Source: CAZLXG01 sp964563585 (lineage in GTDB: Bacteria > Bacteroidota > Bacteroidia > Flavobacteriales > Flavobacteriaceae). From it: DNA of 14,806 bases. The stretch covers positions 1-14,806 of the forward strand of contig CAZLXG010000055.1 of NCBI GenBank assembly GCA_964563585.1, written 5' to 3'. The translations under genes and the position numbers were made by a program. The notes under the pieces were generated by a model, which ran no database searches, had not been told where the DNA came from, and worked only from the letters and a program-made list of their open reading frames with translations. Positions 14,242-14,806 of this stretch are shown here, piece by piece (position 1 is the first letter of the stretch; every line of letters starts with the position of its first letter).

Positions 14242-14544
14242 ATGAAAGTAAACACGCAATCGGTTAATTTTAATGCAGACCAAAAATTGATAGATTTTAT
14301 TCAAAAGCGAATGGATAAGTTAGATATGTTTTATGATAAAGTGATTCAATCTGACGTATATTTAAAATTAGATAACACTAGTAAAAAAGAAAATAAAATA
14401 TTTGAAGCAAGATTAAGTGTTCCAGGAGATAGCTTTATTGTAAAAAAACATTGTAAAAGCTTTGAAGAAGGCGCAGATATGGCTGCATCATCACTAGAAA
14501 GACAGTTAAAAAAGAGAAAAGAAAAATTAAGATCATATTTATGA
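14242..14544 (+). CDS. hpf: Ribosome hibernation promoting factor, short HPF/RaiA type
   Basis: A 100-residue protein of the HPF/YfiA family that binds the 30S decoding centre and inactivates ribosomes under stress or starvation. The beta-alpha-beta-beta-beta-alpha fold can be followed: MKVNTQSVNFNADQKLIDFI, then KVIQSDVYLKL, EARLSVPGDSFIVKK and a final helix GADMAASSLERQLKKRKEKL with the basic tail that contacts rRNA. It lacks the C-terminal dimerisation domain of long HPF, so it is a short form. It lies downstream of the recombinase in one operon and before the tRNA block. No Shine-Dalgarno; A-rich leader. Confidence 0.92.
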   Translation: MKVNTQSVNFNADQKLIDFIQKRMDKLDMFYDKVIQSDVYLKLDNTSKKENKIFEARLSVPGDSFIVKKHCKSFEEGADMAASSLERQLKKRKEKLRSYL

Positions 14545-14565
14545 TAAAATTTTTCGAAAAATGTT

Positions 14566-14594
14566 TTGAATAAATAAATAAATACATACATTTG
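14566..14594 (+). promoter_or_regulatory. Promoter of the tRNA operon
   Basis: TTG at 14566-14568 and TACATTTG at 14587-14594 are 18 bases apart, a full match to the Bacteroidota consensus. Transcription would start at about 14598, inside the 5' arm of the hairpin at 14596. Confidence 0.75.
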
Positions 14595-14595
14595 C

Positions 14596-14622
14596 AGTCC
14601 GTTAGAAATAGCGGACTTTTTT
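14596..14622 (+). terminator. Terminator hairpin at the start of the tRNA operon
   Basis: A 9-bp stem AGTCCGTTA/TAGCGGACT (14596-14604 with 14609-14617, one G-T wobble) with a GAAA loop is followed by six T. It ends the hpf transcript. It also lies at the very 5' end of the RNA made from the promoter at 14566-14594, where it would have a shortened 5' arm. Confidence 0.85.
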
Positions 14623-14645
14623 ATGCATAAAAAACATAAAAATAA

Positions 14646-14719
14646 GCCGATGTAGCTCAGCTGGCTAGAGCAGCTGATTTGTAATCAGCAGGTCGTGGGT
14701 TCGAGTCCCTCCATCGGCT
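14646..14719 (+). tRNA. tRNA-Thr (anticodon UGU)
   Basis: The 74 bases fold into a complete cloverleaf. The acceptor stem GCCGATG pairs with CATCGGC, with discriminator T at 14719. The D arm is GCTC/GAGC. The anticodon stem is GCTGA/TCAGC, the loop TTTGTAA, and the anticodon TGT lies at 14680-14682. The T loop is TTCGAGT. The T stem GTGGG/CCCTC has one U-U mismatch. CCA is not encoded. Confidence 0.95.
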
Positions 14720-14752
14720 CAAGTTCTTAAAAATATTGGAATAAGTTTAATT

Positions 14753-14806
<54 letters not shown>

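Overview
The window looks like chromosomal DNA of a marine-type member of the Flavobacteriaceae (Bacteroidota). The DNA is very AT-rich. Start codons lack Shine-Dalgarno sequences, with one telling exception at rpsU. Several genes carry the Bacteroidota promoter form TTG-N18-20-TAnnTTTG. SecD and SecF are fused, malate dehydrogenase is the LDH-like type, and the right edge holds rpsU - tyrosine recombinase - hpf - tRNA-Thr - tRNA-Tyr, the block that normally leads into tuf in this phylum. Most of the content is conserved housekeeping DNA; I see no prophage, transposase, CRISPR array or defence island.

Layout. 1-1238: the tail terminator of an upstream gene, then mdh and its terminator. 1238-2073: a small exported protein of unknown function, whose central domain resembles the periplasmic P1 base of SecD. 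2029-5113: secDF with its own promoter and terminator. 5114-5715: no intact gene; it holds an interspersed repeat element (E1) and a frameshifted DoxX-family pseudogene on the minus strand. 5716-7458 (minus): an M14-type zinc carboxypeptidase lipoprotein. 7554-9167 (plus): a SulP anion transporter. 9168-9411: repeat element E2 and a second palindromic repeat. 9412-10860 (minus): ddl and coaD as a pair. 10999-12599 (plus): a membrane-anchored PASTA protein and rluD. 12600-12950: a solo repeat arm (E3) next to a decayed small membrane-protein gene. 12951-14622: rpsU with a strong Shine-Dalgarno, a XerC/D-type recombinase and hpf. 14566-14806: the promoter of the tRNA (presumably tuf) operon, a terminator-like hairpin at its very start, tRNA-Thr(UGU) and a truncated tRNA-Tyr(GUA).

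How the genes fit together. There is an envelope theme: SecDF drives late protein export, the M14 lipoprotein probably processes peptides, Ddl makes the peptidoglycan precursor D-Ala-D-Ala, and the PASTA protein may sense or bind peptidoglycan. There is also a ribosome theme: rluD modifies 23S rRNA, bS21 controls access to the anti-Shine-Dalgarno, Hpf hibernates ribosomes, and the tRNAs follow.

The least ordinary signals are non-coding or degenerate: a three-copy structured repeat family whose two arms pair across a loop of variable sequence, two pseudogenes lying beside copies of that repeat, the exceptional Shine-Dalgarno of rpsU, and promoters that overlap terminators.
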